Below are positions 5,371 to 5,557 of a stretch of DNA of 5,557 nucleotides, piece after piece. The stretch covers positions 1 through 5,557 of the forward strand of contig WAJW01000168.1 in NCBI GenBank assembly GCA_015523685.1, in the 5' to 3' direction. Every line of letters starts with the position of its first letter. The stretch's first letter is position 1. Position numbers and translations under genes: made by a program. The DNA comes from Archaeoglobaceae archaeon. GTDB taxonomy: Archaea; Halobacteriota; Archaeoglobi; Archaeoglobales; JdFR-42. The notes beneath the pieces were generated by a model. That model was not told the DNA's origin. It made no database searches and was given only the letters and a program-made list of their open reading frames with translations.

Positions 5371-5557
5371 GGAGGTATTGAATCTTGCATTTAAATATCT
5401 CCATGAGGAAGAATTACAGAACGATTTGAAATATTTGCTGAAACTTACAGAACAGAACCTAACAGACAAATGGATATCTGGGAAAAAGGTTGTCAGAACA
5501 AAATTCTCACTCGAAGTGTTTCCGAATTATCCGATGGAACTTCTGAGCATTTCACTC
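5330..5557 (+). CDS. Unrecognised protein, N-terminal part (3' end outside window)
   Basis: The frame is open for 76 codons to the window edge. I do not recognise the family. The first 50 or so residues (MMDIILKEYRKKLREVLNL, then KYLHEEELQNDLKYLLKL) are charged and leucine-rich and look helical, possibly a coiled coil or helical bundle. They are followed by KWISGKKVVRTKFSLEVFPNYP, which looks more beta-like. No signal peptide, membrane segment or catalytic motif is visible. The SD at 5320-5326 supports ATG 5330 or ATG 5333. The start overlaps the flavoprotein's 3' end by 38-41 bp, so the two genes are probably co-transcribed and coupled. Base composition is AT-rich like the flavoprotein gene. 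A role next to an isoprenoid-type reductase cannot be inferred from this fragment. Confidence 0.7.
   Translation, partial: MMDIILKEYRKKLREVLNLAFKYLHEEELQNDLKYLLKLTEQNLTDKWISGKKVVRTKFSLEVFPNYPMELLSISL

Noticed and set aside
1..5557. tRNA, rRNA, CRISPR array, insertion sequence
   Set aside because: No cloverleaf-like pairing, spaced direct repeats, transposase motifs or terminal inverted repeats were noticed on either strand.

Overview
The window looks like a chromosomal segment from a euryarchaeon, most likely the Archaeoglobales (Archaeoglobus, Ferroglobus or Geoglobus type). I infer this from four things. The gene set is archaeal: archaeal-type TmcA, DUF473, a PAC2 proteasome chaperone with a proteasome-docking tail, and DUF5611. 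TATA-box promoters sit about 26-30 bp from start codons. Shine-Dalgarno (SD) sites of the GGAGGTGATC type occur inside operons. AGA/AGG arginine codons are common. The genus cannot be fixed from the sequence alone.

Layout, left to right. (1) 1-1351, plus strand: the C-terminal half of tmcA (tRNA-Met cytidine acetyltransferase), overlapped by a small ASCH-domain gene. (2) 1356-2494, minus strand: a tightly coupled pair, PAC2-family chaperone then DUF473, converging on the ASCH gene with 4 bp between the stop codons. (3) 2495-2549: a 55-bp divergent promoter with one nearly palindromic TATA box serving the PAC2 gene leftward and a DUF5611 gene rightward. Both ATGs lie where a leaderless transcript would begin. 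(4) 2550-3603, plus strand: DUF5611, then a UPF0173 metallo-beta-lactamase-fold hydrolase with a near-perfect SD. (5) 3584-4132, minus strand: a DUF429 predicted nuclease (RNase H fold) whose end overlaps the UPF0173 gene by 20 bp. (6) 4133-4337: an AT-rich intergenic region with a promoter on each strand and an unusual duplicated ribosome-binding segment. (7) 4338-5370, plus strand: a geranylgeranyl-reductase-family flavoprotein broken by one +1 frameshift at a run of five C. (8) 5330-5557: the start of an unrecognised gene overlapping the flavoprotein's end and running out of the window.

Functionally, the left part is housekeeping: RNA acetylation, proteasome assembly and conserved archaeal proteins of unknown role. 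The most interesting hypothesis is that tmcA, which makes N4-acetylcytidine (ac4C), is co-transcribed with an ASCH protein. That protein carries the Lys21/Thr24 pair of Escherichia coli YqfB, an ac4C amidohydrolase, so writer and remover of one modification may share an operon. The right part, from about 4133, is clearly more AT-rich, has a damaged redox gene and an orphan partial gene, and reads as a more recently acquired or less conserved segment.

No RNA genes, CRISPR array, insertion sequence or convincing hairpin terminators were seen.
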